From positions 423,913 to 487,912 of the forward strand of contig NZ_JAROCC010000001.1 of the NCBI RefSeq assembly GCF_030433715.1: DNA of 64,000 bases, in the 5' to 3' direction. Every line of letters begins with the position of its first letter. The first letter of the stretch is position 1. Source of the stretch: Sporosarcina highlanderae. GTDB taxonomy: Bacteria > Bacillota > Bacilli > Bacillales_A > Planococcaceae. Shown piece by piece: positions 8,477-16,775 of the stretch. The notes below the pieces were generated by a model. It saw only the letters and a list, made by a program, of their open reading frames with translations, searched no databases and was not told the DNA's origin. The position numbers and the translations under genes are program-made.

Positions 8477-9748
8477 TCACTTCATGCGATCCGTCAACCA
8501 AAGGGAAAGTTCAGGGAAAATGATAACAATCACTAAGACGAATATCATCAAAAAGATAAAAGGAATGACGCCCTTTACAACAGCCCCTAACTTTTCCTTC
8601 GATATCCCACTAACTACGAACAAATTCAAACCAACGGGAGGTGTGATCATCCCTAACTCCATATTGATTGTCATGATAATCGCAAAATGAATTAAGTTAA
8701 TATCGAAATGGATCAACATCGGTAGAAGGATTGGCAAGGTGATAAGAATGATAGACACAGCTTCAAGGAACATTCCCATCCCAAATAATAGTAGATTGAC
8801 AGCGATGATGAAGATCCATTTATTTACATCACTTTCGGCAATCCAGGCACCAATTTGTTGAGGGATTTGTGCATTTGTTAAGTAAAGTCCAAATAGACTC
8901 GCCGCGCCTATAATCAAGAAAATCATGGCCGTAATATTGATAGACTCCACGATGATAGGGCGGATATCACGCCAATGCAACTCACGATAAATGAATACCG
9001 ATACAATAATTCCGTAAAACACAGCGATAACCGCGGATTCTGTCGGAGTGACTACGCCACTGTAAATACTCCCTAAAATTAGAAACGGAAGGAATGCTCC
9101 CCAAATCGCTTTTAAGGAATGTCTTCCGCGTTCCGCCCAGGTCGCTCGCTCTCCCCTTCCATACCCATTCTTCTTTGCATAGAAGATTGCTGAGACAACT
9201 AATACTCCACCTAAAAGAAGTCCTGGAATAATACCAGCCATAAAAAGTTTGCCTATGGATACTTCTGCCGTAATACCGTAAATAATTAAAGGAATACTCG
9301 GCGGAATGAGAATCCCCAATGTTCCTCCGGCAGCGACAAGGCCCATAGAATATTTCTTATCATAACCAGCGTTCACCATTGCTGGAATCATAATTGAACC
9401 GATTGCTGCAGCAGTTGCAGGACTGGATCCCGAAATGGCAGCAAAAATCATACAAGCAAGGATTGTTACAACAGCAAGCCCCCCTGATAGGTGACCGACC
9501 CATGACTTTAATGCCTCAATCAAATATTTTGAAATACCACCACGCGCTAAGATGACCCCGGCTAAAACAAAACCCGGGATTGCCATCATTGGAAAAGAAT
9601 CTAACGCTGTGAATATCCTTTGCGGAACCATGGTCATATTGAAATCGCTTTGGAATAGGACAATCATCGTCGATAAGGCGAGACTAATGGCAATCGGTAC
9701 TCTTAGTAGCATAAGGATAAAGAAAATACTAAGTAATAGGATTATCAT
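8477..9748 (-). CDS. dctM: TRAP transporter large permease subunit (DctM family)
   Basis: The large, channel-forming membrane subunit of a tripartite ATP-independent periplasmic transporter. It has about eleven or twelve hydrophobic helices and 423 residues, typical of DctM. Conserved family stretches are visible, for example SGSSPATAAAIGSIMIPAM and PPSIPLIIYG near residues 108-160, and a repeat of the fold in the C-terminal half ending GMITPPVGLNLFV. It uses the sodium gradient to move a solute captured by the DctP-type binding protein. The start overlaps the end of dctQ by 20 bases, which indicates coupled translation. Confidence 0.92.
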   Translation of the reverse strand: MIILLLSIFFILMLLRVPIAISLALSTMIVLFQSDFNMTMVPQRIFTALDSFPMMAIPGFVLAGVILARGGISKYLIEALKSWVGHLSGGLAVVTILACMIFAAISGSSPATAAAIGSIMIPAMVNAGYDKKYSMGLVAAGGTLGILIPPSIPLIIYGITAEVSIGKLFMAGIIPGLLLGGVLVVSAIFYAKKNGYGRGERATWAERGRHSLKAIWGAFLPFLILGSIYSGVVTPTESAVIAVFYGIIVSVFIYRELHWRDIRPIIVESINITAMIFLIIGAASLFGLYLTNAQIPQQIGAWIAESDVNKWIFIIAVNLLLFGMGMFLEAVSIILITLPILLPMLIHFDINLIHFAIIMTINMELGMITPPVGLNLFVVSGISKEKLGAVVKGVIPFIFLMIFVLVIVIIFPELSLWLTDRMK

Positions 9749-10226
9749 ATTTTACATCCTTTCCACGAATCAACTGAACGAGCCGTTCGATAAAGCGCAA
9801 TAGAAATAGTGTTCCTGAAATTGGTAGGATTAGATAGATGATCCACATCGGTATTCCGACGTCCAGGGAAACCATACCTGAATGGTATCTACTTGCCACG
9901 AGTACGATGCCGTAATATGTATAGGCAACGCAAAAGGCAATGCTCACAGACGTTGCAAATATATCCAGGACTTTTTTCATTCGTGCAGATAACTTATCGT
10001 ATAACATATCTACCTGGATATGCTGATTGTGGCGTAAAGCGAGAGCAAATCCTAAGAAAACCCCCCAGATGATTACATACCGAACCACTTCCTCGACCCA
10101 TGCCTTTGGCTCATTGAAAACGTATCGCATGAAGACGCCATAAAAAATAAGGGTGATACCACCGAAGAAGAATGTTCCCGCAGAAATCTCTTCGAACAAA
10201 TCCCATACTTTTTTTAAGGTTTTCAA
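9729..10226 (-). CDS. dctQ: TRAP transporter small permease subunit (DctQ family)
   Basis: A 165-residue membrane protein with four helices; conserved DctQ features include RYVFNEPKAWVEEVVRY near residue 30 and a preceding GxFFGG helix. It forms a complex with DctM. The start is TTG with GGAGG 8 bases upstream. It lies 126 bp after dctP; that gap holds a hairpin that likely attenuates transcription so that binding protein is made in excess over permease. Confidence 0.92.
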   Translation of the reverse strand: MKTLKKVWDLFEEISAGTFFFGGITLIFYGVFMRYVFNEPKAWVEEVVRYVIIWGVFLGFALALRHNQHIQVDMLYDKLSARMKKVLDIFATSVSIAFCVAYTYYGIVLVASRYHSGMVSLDVGIPMWIIYLILPISGTLFLLRFIERLVQLIRGKDVKYDNPIT

Positions 10227-10312
10227 TATCTTGCCCTCCTTTTAGCCCTCGCAATTAATCGCGAGTATAGTTAATAGTATTATTCGGTCCACCGAACCAA
10301 TCCATTTAAAAG

Positions 10313-10351
10313 AACGGATGCCAATCTGTTACCAGAAAGGCATCCATCCGT
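10313..10351 (-). terminator. Leaky terminator/attenuator between dctP and dctQ
   Basis: GGATGCC/GGCATCC stem with flanking AACGG/CCGTT pairing and a short T-rich tail on the minus strand. Its position between binding-protein and permease genes of one operon fits partial termination or mRNA 3'-end protection. Confidence 0.65.
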
Positions 10352-10352
10352 T

Positions 10353-11375
10353 TTACTTCAAGTCTCGAATTCCGTTTAGTAATTCAGGAGTGATTGTATC
10401 GCCGAACTCATCATAAACAGGTTGCAATGCTTTAACGAATGCATCGCGCTCTTCTTTCGTCAACTCAAGGACTTCGACCTTCCCGGAGTTTTTAATATTT
10501 TCGAAGCTCTTTTTGTTTTCATCAGAAGCAAGTTGCCATTCTAAATCTGTCGCTTCTTTCAATGCTTCTTCTACTTGTTCACGGATGTCTTTCGGCATAC
10601 CTTCCCAGAATGGTTTGTTTACGAAAATCGCATAGTCTAAACGTCCATGCTCACTCAATGTAAAGTATTTTTGTACTTCTTGGTATTTTTGTGTGTCAAA
10701 GTTGTTGAATGTGTTTTCTTGCCCGTCAACAGTACCTTGTTGCAGTGCCGCATACGTCTCACCGAATGAAATTGTCGCGCTTCCCGCACCCAACGCTTTG
10801 AATTGGGACTCCAATACTTTCCCCGCTTGTGCACGGAACTTCAACCCTTTGAAATCTTCCGGCTTTTGTAATGGGTGTTTGCTTGTTGAAAAATGCTTGA
10901 AGCCATTTTCCCAGAATGCAAGACCCATAATATCGTTGTTTGCCAATTGATCACTGTTTAGCAATGTTTGTGCTACATCGCTTTCGAAAAACTTTCGTGC
11001 ATGGTCTTCATCTTCAAATAAGAATGGCATATCAACATATTGCCAACGCGGATCTAACTTGACCATTTTTGTAACAGAAGGAGCAATCATGTGGACGTTT
11101 CCAGACACTAATGCATCCAACTCATCCGCATCCCCGTAAAGCTGAGAAGATGGATAGACTTCAACTTTCACCCTTCCATCCGTCTTCTCTGCTACCAATT
11201 CTGCAAAGCGGTTGGAAGCCTTTCCTTTTACGCTATCAATTGCTGTAACGTGTGAGAATTTTATAATGAGAGGATTTTCCTTAGTAGCTTCCTTCCCACC
11301 CCCAGAACCACCGCTTGAACAAGCCGCCAAAATGGCTATCAGACTAATAACACCAAGTAAAAGCAATTTTTTCAT
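10353..11375 (-). CDS. dctP: TRAP transporter substrate-binding lipoprotein (DctP family)
   Basis: Solute-binding subunit of the TRAP transporter, 340 residues. Signal peptide with lipobox LAACSS makes it a membrane-anchored lipoprotein. The DctP fold is supported by FSHV near the start of the mature protein, RVKVEVYPSSQLYGD, and GLKFRAQAGKVLESQFKALG; the Arg in KFRAQ is the conserved carboxylate-binding Arg of the family. The substrate is therefore probably an organic acid such as a C4-dicarboxylate or an alpha-keto or hydroxy acid. Its ATG overlaps the stop of the second binding-protein gene as ATGA and AAAGGGGG lies upstream. Confidence 0.92.
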   Translation of the reverse strand: MKKLLLLGVISLIAILAACSSGGSGGGKEATKENPLIIKFSHVTAIDSVKGKASNRFAELVAEKTDGRVKVEVYPSSQLYGDADELDALVSGNVHMIAPSVTKMVKLDPRWQYVDMPFLFEDEDHARKFFESDVAQTLLNSDQLANNDIMGLAFWENGFKHFSTSKHPLQKPEDFKGLKFRAQAGKVLESQFKALGAGSATISFGETYAALQQGTVDGQENTFNNFDTQKYQEVQKYFTLSEHGRLDYAIFVNKPFWEGMPKDIREQVEEALKEATDLEWQLASDENKKSFENIKNSGKVEVLELTKEERDAFVKALQPVYDEFGDTITPELLNGIRDLK

Positions 11376-12424
11376 GTGTCTTTACCCCCTTTGTATTTTG
11401 GAAGTGAATCTATATATTTAGCCCCGAACCGCTTACGGTAGTACTCATAAACGGGTTCAAATGCTTCTTCCCAAATTTCCTTTTCCGCTTGTGAAATGTA
11501 GTGAATTTCAATACAAGCGCATTCCTCCATTTCGGTAAGTTCCGACTCATTCAATTCCTTGGCGAGTTCCCTTTCCCAATCACTGACTTCAGAAAGTGTT
11601 TCCGTTATCAATAATTGAACTTCTTCAGGTAAGCCATTCCAGAATTCTTTGTTCATCATCAAAACATACCCTAAATAACCGTGATTGCTGACCGTTAAAT
11701 ACTTCTGTTGAAGATGAATATTCTTACTCGCGATATTTGACATCGTGTTTTCCTGGCCATCTATCTCACCGCCCTCGAAACTCTGAAAGACGGTATTGAA
11801 ATCCACTTTTATAGGAACTGCGCCAAATATTGAAAATTGCTCATGGAGAATGTCGCTAGGCATAATCCGTATTTTCAAGTCCGCTACGTCGGAAGGATGT
11901 AGTATTGGATAACTGCGGTTCGTTAATTGTTTGAAACCGTTATCCCACATTCCAAGCATGACGTAACCTTTTGCATCCAACTTTGCAATGAGTTCCTGTC
12001 CAGTATCGCCATCGATGTAGTCGTGTACCTCTTCATAACTTTCAAATGCATATGGCAAGTCAATTACCGACCACTCTGGTACGAGCGATGTCACTTTGGA
12101 GGTTGCTGGCGCAATCATTTGAATCGACCCGTTTGATAGCGCTTCCATTTCTTTACTGTCTTTGTACAGGATTCCATTCGGAAACACCTGTACTTCAACA
12201 TGCTCGCCACTTCGTTCATTCATTAACTTCGCAAACTTACGCGCGGCTAAACCCTTTGGCGTATCCTCACCGACTACATGTGAGAAGCGTATAACAATTC
12301 TTTCTTCCTCACTAAGTTGTTCATGATCCATCGGGTAATCTTTTTGGCAACCGGGTAAAAAAATGAGCAATATAGCTAGGACTAGCAGGAAATAATTTAA
12401 CTTAAAATACCAATATATTTTCAA
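11372..12424 (-). CDS. Second DctP-family binding lipoprotein, possible co-sensor (DctB-like)
   Basis: A 350-residue paralogue of the adjacent DctP protein. It has a lipobox LPGCQ and keeps RFSHVVGEDTPKGLAA, VEVQVFPNGILYKDS and LKIRIMPSDILHEQF, including the ligand-carboxylate Arg position (KIRIM). It begins with TTG preceded by AGGAGG. B. subtilis has a comparable arrangement in which the binding protein DctB works with the DctS/DctR two-component system to sense C4-dicarboxylates; the location here, between a response regulator gene and the transporter, suggests a similar co-sensing role. That is inference. Alternatively it broadens the transporter's substrate range. Confidence 0.85.
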   Translation of the reverse strand: MKIYWYFKLNYFLLVLAILLIFLPGCQKDYPMDHEQLSEEERIVIRFSHVVGEDTPKGLAARKFAKLMNERSGEHVEVQVFPNGILYKDSKEMEALSNGSIQMIAPATSKVTSLVPEWSVIDLPYAFESYEEVHDYIDGDTGQELIAKLDAKGYVMLGMWDNGFKQLTNRSYPILHPSDVADLKIRIMPSDILHEQFSIFGAVPIKVDFNTVFQSFEGGEIDGQENTMSNIASKNIHLQQKYLTVSNHGYLGYVLMMNKEFWNGLPEEVQLLITETLSEVSDWERELAKELNESELTEMEECACIEIHYISQAEKEIWEEAFEPVYEYYRKRFGAKYIDSLPKYKGGKDT

Positions 12425-12448
12425 AGGAATCCTCCTGCTATATCAGTA

Positions 12449-12526
12449 ATCTAATAGCCTCTATATTAGATATCTTCCGACTAAATTCAACATTATGGTG
12501 TTATTGGACATTTTGGTCTTTTTGGT
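12449..12526 (-). promoter_or_regulatory. Promoter and predicted response-regulator site of the TRAP operon
   Basis: Read on the minus strand: a -35 TTGAAT (12485-12490), 16 bp, and a -10 TAATAT (12463-12468). Immediately upstream of the -35 lie four abutting 9-bp units (12491-12526): ACCAAAAAG, ACCAAAATG, TCCAATAAC, ACCATAATG. The -10 is embedded in a perfect inverted repeat ATCTAATA-N7-TATTAGAT (12449-12471). Direct repeats touching the -35 are the expected position for an activator such as the adjacent DctR-type regulator. Confidence 0.6.
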
Positions 12527-12532
12527 ACACGA

Positions 12533-13210
12533 TTACAGTAAAGAATAGTATTTCGTCGGACGACCAACATTGCCGTACTTCAGTTCGATTTCCACCTTCG
12601 CAATGTTGGCAAGAAAGTCTAAATACTTTCTAACGGTAACGCGAGCCATTCCTACTTGTAAGGCTAATTGTTCGGCGGTCACTGAATGTTCCAATTCGAC
12701 AAGTCCCGTTAAAACTTGTTTCATTGTTATTTCATTGAGCCCTTTCGGAAGTTCCGCGCCCCCCTCTATACTTCCTATCCATGCATCAATATCCTCTTGT
12801 TTCATACTTTCCAACCCGACAATATTTTTCCGGTTCTTACGATAGTCCAGCAGAGCTTTTTGGAACCTATCAAAACGAAAAGGCTTGACCAAATAATCGA
12901 CAGCGCCTAACCGCTTGATCTCCTGAATCGTTTTGGCGTCCCGTGCAGCAGTAATCATGATTACATCGATTGGAATCCGTTCAAACCGAAGTTTTATCAA
13001 TAATTCCAAACCAGACAAATCCGGCAAATACATGTCCAATAAAACAAGCTTTGGTTCAAGTAGTTTAATTTGGCTGTATGCAGAATGTCCGTCCATGGCC
13101 TCACCTATTAATCTGAATCCGCCTATCTTTTCTAAAAAACTTTTATTCACATCCAACACCATCGGATCGTCCTCAACTATGAAAACAGTTATCTCCGTCA
13201 ATAATTTCAC
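12533..13210 (-). CDS. Response regulator, DctR/CitT family
   Basis: A 225-residue two-component regulator. The receiver domain (about residues 5-125) has the acidic pair EDD, the phosphorylatable Asp in LVLLDMYLPDLSG and the Lys of YLVKPF. The C-terminal part contains a helix-turn-helix (region TAEQLALQVGMARVTVRKYL) as in the CitB/DcuR/DctR group. GTG start lies inside the last 38 bases of the kinase gene, so the pair is co-translated. It should bind the promoter of the TRAP genes immediately downstream. Confidence 0.9.
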   Translation of the reverse strand: MKLLTEITVFIVEDDPMVLDVNKSFLEKIGGFRLIGEAMDGHSAYSQIKLLEPKLVLLDMYLPDLSGLELLIKLRFERIPIDVIMITAARDAKTIQEIKRLGAVDYLVKPFRFDRFQKALLDYRKNRKNIVGLESMKQEDIDAWIGSIEGGAELPKGLNEITMKQVLTGLVELEHSVTAEQLALQVGMARVTVRKYLDFLANIAKVEIELKYGNVGRPTKYYSLL

Positions 13211-14768
13211 CTGCTTCCAATGTTATAATCGCCCCTTTTTCAGGGGTTGAACATGTCATAATTGTTCCTTTATTCGAATCCATGATCTGTTTGATTAACG
13301 CGAGTCCAATACCTCTACCTTCCTTTTGCTTCGTACTAAATCCATATTCAAATATTTTTTCCACTTCTCCTCGAAGTCCAATCCCACTGTCCTGGACCTC
13401 TATGAATAAGTAATCGCTTTTCCCTTCCATTAATAAAATGACTTCCTTCTTTTCCGTTGTTATACACGCTTCCATGGCGTTATCTATCAAATTCCCTAAA
13501 ATCGTCACTAAATCCCCACTTGAAAAGTTAGTCATTATTTCAGATAGATAGGATTCTTCGCTGATTGTAAGGGTGACTCCCAATTCCTTGGCACGCGAAC
13601 GTTTTCCTATTAACAGACCCAATACGGAGTAGTCCGATATCCGGTCTTTTAAAAATTGGATAATGGTTTCTTCATCCATGATATCCTCAACAATCATATT
13701 CAGTGCCTCATCCGCCCGGTTAAGATGTATCAATCCTGCAATACTATGAAGTTTGTTCATATACTCGTGATTTTGGGAACGCAAAGCATCAACCAGTTCT
13801 TTTATGCCCGTCAATTCCTCCGCAAGCATATGGGCTTCTTTACGATCGGTCATCATGATTAATGAACCTACCGGACGATCCTTCACATTGATCGGATAAA
13901 TTCTTACCAAGTACATAACCCCCTGGCAATTCAGCGGCCGATAGATTACACAATCCGCCTCGGTAACCGGCTCATCTGCAATCCATGAATTTGGGAATAA
14001 TTCCCTCAAGTGTGTTGAGTCACCCTCGAAGTAAGTATACTGCTGAGCCAACCTATTCATAAAAGTGATTGTTCCGTCAGCATCAGTCGCCAAAATACCT
14101 ATATCCATCGCTTGCATCATGCTGGAACGTTCCTCGACAAGGCGGGCAATCTCATAAGGTTCTAAGTTGAACGTTTGCTTTTTTAGATGATTTGCGATGA
14201 ACAGAGAACCGATTAGACCAATTAGCAATCCCCAAGTTAATGATAGAAGGATATCATTTCGGTATTGGACAAGCAGGCTAAAAAGGGGTGGCGACAAAAT
14301 GCCGACCGTAACAACACCGACCTGTTTGGAACCACCCTCATCCATGATTGGTACAAAAGCACGGATGGCAAAACCTAAAGCGCCTTGCGCCTTCGATATG
14401 TATTCATGTTCAGATAGAGAAGCGAGTTCATCTCCTCCTTCGAATAAAGTTCCAATTTTACTTTGTGAAGGGTGTGAATAACGGATTCGATTCATATCGA
14501 AAATAACGATATAGTCAACATTCGTAGCGAGCCGAACTTGTTCCGCAATCGGCTGTATCATCAACGATCCATCAGATTCTCCGACTTTGCTTTTAATTTC
14601 AGGCAATTGAGCAACAGTGCGTGCAATCGCAATCGCTCGTGCGCCCAACTCCTTTTCAAATGCCCCCGAAATATTATGTATCATGATTGCTCCACTTGTA
14701 CCGACAGAACAAACGACTAATATGAATGAAAAGATGAACATTTTAACCCGCAATGATATTTGGTTCAA
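13173..14768 (-). CDS. Sensor histidine kinase, DcuS/CitA/DctS family
   Basis: Membrane kinase of about 531 residues. Order of parts: membrane helix near the N-terminus, an extracytoplasmic sensor domain with YIVIFDMNRIRYSHP (PAS-like fold used for di/tricarboxylates), a second helix around residue 175-195, a cytoplasmic PAS domain (ILATDADGTITFMN), a dimerisation helix with the phospho-His in SQNHEYMNKLHSIAGLIHL, and an ATPase domain with N-box LGNLIDNAMEA and GIGL motifs. The start TTG 14768 has GGGAG at 8 bases; ATG 14807 lies only a few bases from a TATAAT -10 element and lacks a ribosome binding site. It senses an organic acid and phosphorylates the adjacent regulator. Confidence 0.9.
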   Translation of the reverse strand: MNQISLRVKMFIFSFILVVCSVGTSGAIMIHNISGAFEKELGARAIAIARTVAQLPEIKSKVGESDGSLMIQPIAEQVRLATNVDYIVIFDMNRIRYSHPSQSKIGTLFEGGDELASLSEHEYISKAQGALGFAIRAFVPIMDEGGSKQVGVVTVGILSPPLFSLLVQYRNDILLSLTWGLLIGLIGSLFIANHLKKQTFNLEPYEIARLVEERSSMMQAMDIGILATDADGTITFMNRLAQQYTYFEGDSTHLRELFPNSWIADEPVTEADCVIYRPLNCQGVMYLVRIYPINVKDRPVGSLIMMTDRKEAHMLAEELTGIKELVDALRSQNHEYMNKLHSIAGLIHLNRADEALNMIVEDIMDEETIIQFLKDRISDYSVLGLLIGKRSRAKELGVTLTISEESYLSEIMTNFSSGDLVTILGNLIDNAMEACITTEKKEVILLMEGKSDYLFIEVQDSGIGLRGEVEKIFEYGFSTKQKEGRGIGLALIKQIMDSNKGTIMTCSTPEKGAIITLEAGEIIDGDNCFHS

Positions 14769-15029
14769 CCATTCCACTCCCTTGACAGTAAACTCGCTGT
14801 ATTCCATACTATCAGATTATAGAGACTTCGTATTGTCCTTTTCTAAATCCGGGCTAAAAAATAGAGTTATGTATACTTGGATTGAAACAGTATGACAAAT
14901 CAAAATCAGTTTGGTCGCTTTGGTGCAGGGATAATTAAAGGAATATGGAAAACGGGTTGGGGAATTATGTTAAAGTTTTAGATGTTAAATTGAAGCTCAT
15001 AACAAGCGTAATAATTAGGGGGAAATTGA

Positions 15030-15230
15030 ATGTTTATTGGGTTGATGCAAGGATTAGCGTTTTTTTATTATTGGACTTGGTTTATCTGGCCATTTGTGTT
15101 TGTTTTTTCATTGGTGTATGCGATCGCTTCATTAGTAAAAGACGACAAAGCATCAACGAAGCCTATCATAGTTGCTTCTATTTCGCTTTTAATTATACTA
15201 TCTGGTCTAACTGCACCTCATTTTAATTGA
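15030..15230 (+). CDS. Small hypothetical membrane protein, 66 residues
   Basis: Two hydrophobic helices separated by a short charged loop KDDKAST. The ATG has TAGGGGG at 8-9 bases, which is why this frame is preferred over a longer overlapping frame at 14945. No family is recognised. It stands alone, with a large hairpin 140 bases downstream. Confidence 0.6.
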   Translation: MFIGLMQGLAFFYYWTWFIWPFVFVFSLVYAIASLVKDDKASTKPIIVASISLLIILSGLTAPHFN

Positions 15231-15368
15231 TTAGTTGTATACGGGAAGTTAGGGGTGTTGTGTGTGCTTTTGTGCTTTACTCTCAAAGTTGGGTTCTGTG
15301 TGAATCAATGGCTTGAAATTTAAAGCCGCTTGTTCAACTATCTTGTGCTTCAGTAAAATAAAGTAGTA

Positions 15369-15418
15369 ATTAAACGTCAAAAAAACGCCCAATTTTGAGC
15401 GTTTTTTTGACGTTTAAT
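15369..15418. terminator. Perfect 20-bp inverted repeat, probable bidirectional terminator
   Basis: ATTAAACGTCAAAAAAACGC at 15369-15388 is exactly complementary to 15399-15418 with a 10-base loop. Runs of A and T inside the stem can act as U-tracts for both directions. The surrounding 15231-15533 gap contains no gene that I can support; it lies between a small plus-strand gene and the 3' end of the AI-2E family gene. Confidence 0.65.
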
Positions 15419-15533
15419 GTTGATTTGTTGTTTAAATGAATGCTAATTAGCACGGCGATGAACCATAAATAGCGTCGCACTTATCCCCGTCGACCAAACC
15501 CGTTACAAAATAGTGGGGACCTTTTATATTTAA

Positions 15534-16613
15534 TTATACATCCTGCGTAGCAGCTTGCTTAATCTTCCTTCGCTGATCATAAATATTCCGCACAACTACT
15601 TTCCCAACCGCATACACCGGCACACCAACGATAATCCCTACAAATCCTGCAAGATTTCCTGCCGCTAAGATAATTGTAATAACAGTAAGCGGGTGGATGT
15701 CGAGCGATTTCCCCATGACGTTTGGTGTGATGAGGTTGCTGTCGATTTGTTGGGCGACCAAAGTTACGACTCCAACCCAAATAACGAGATTAGGTTCTTG
15801 TAAGTAAGCAATGATTAGTGCGGGGGCGACAGCAATCCACGGACCGATAAACGGGACCAAGTTCATGAATAATGCAAAGATCGCTAAGAGCAACGAATAT
15901 TTCAACCCTATTAGCAAGTAACCAATTAATATGAGTGACGCAAGGATTGCGCTGATCAGGAACTGGCCTTGGATGTAAGAGCGCAATACATTGTCGATGT
16001 CACTTAATGTTTTTTTGACCCATTCACGGCGTTCTCCGCTGAATAGGTTATAGACGATTGGTGCAAATTTTTCATGGTCCTTCAACATGAAGATAAAGAA
16101 GAACGGAACTAAAATGAGCAGGAACATCGCTTGGAAGAAGGATTGCAAGAATTGGACGACCCATTTTCCGAACTTCACTGCAATTGACTGCGCTGAATTT
16201 GCTGCACTGTCTATAGAGTTCTGTAATTGCTCGGGCAAGTCTTCTTTCTGGTCCAATAGCTTATCCTTCACGACATTAAATTCCTTCGCCAAAGTTGGAG
16301 CGTCTTCGACAAGGTTATTCACCTGATTTGTAATGGGCGGTCCAATGATGGCAATGAAAATCCATAAAACGACTGCTAACCCAGCCAAAATGGTTAAAAT
16401 ACTTGCCCACCTCGGAAATTTCTGGTTTTCAAGAAAGCGCTGAATCGGTTCTGTCATGTAATAGAGCACGCCGCCAAGTAAAAGGGGCAAAATAATTGCT
16501 TTAATAATAATTATAACCGGTGCGAAAATGAAGCTGATTTCCATGAAGTATTTGATAATCAGGATTGCCAACAAGATTCCGACACCCATTTGGAACCATA
16601 ATTTCTTTGTCAA
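15534..16613 (-). CDS. AI-2E family transporter (PerM-like permease)
   Basis: A 359-residue membrane protein of the PerM/AI-2E family with about seven to eight helices: three near the N-terminus, a large soluble loop with coiled character (residues about 95-150), then a C-terminal block. The stretches SYIQGQF, LFMNLVPFIGPWIAV and QQIDSNLITPNVMGKSLDIHP are strongly typical. Members include autoinducer-2 exporters and sodium/proton antiporters, so the substrate is open. Start is TTG with AGGAAGTGAG upstream. It is monocistronic. Confidence 0.9.
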   Translation of the reverse strand: MTKKLWFQMGVGILLAILIIKYFMEISFIFAPVIIIIKAIILPLLLGGVLYYMTEPIQRFLENQKFPRWASILTILAGLAVVLWIFIAIIGPPITNQVNNLVEDAPTLAKEFNVVKDKLLDQKEDLPEQLQNSIDSAANSAQSIAVKFGKWVVQFLQSFFQAMFLLILVPFFFIFMLKDHEKFAPIVYNLFSGERREWVKKTLSDIDNVLRSYIQGQFLISAILASLILIGYLLIGLKYSLLLAIFALFMNLVPFIGPWIAVAPALIIAYLQEPNLVIWVGVVTLVAQQIDSNLITPNVMGKSLDIHPLTVITIILAAGNLAGFVGIIVGVPVYAVGKVVVRNIYDQRRKIKQAATQDV

Positions 16614-16699
16614 TGTCTCACTTCCTCTATTGTCTTGGTAATTATGTTAAGTATACGGTTTAATACGTACGATGTCGAAAGGAAGTTTCAATTGCTATA

Positions 16700-16727
16700 A
16701 AAAAAGAGAGACAGACGAATGCCTGCC
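16700..16727 (-). terminator. Weak terminator after the catE-like gene
   Basis: On the minus strand GGCAG and CTGTC flank a short loop and are followed by TCTCTTTTTTT. The stem is short with one wobble pair. Confidence 0.4.
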
Positions 16728-16775
16728 CCCCTTCACGTTATCTTTTATTGTAAATATGCACCTTTCCTCCAAAAT

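Noticed and set aside
13211..14700. Several plus-strand frames of 60-105 residues opposite the kinase and other genes
   Set aside because: They are antisense shadows of well-supported genes, with no ribosome binding sites and no recognisable domains.
14945..15226. 93-residue frame overlapping the 66-residue membrane protein
   Set aside because: No ribosome binding site at its start, and the alternative frame at 15030 has a strong one and a coherent membrane-helix composition.
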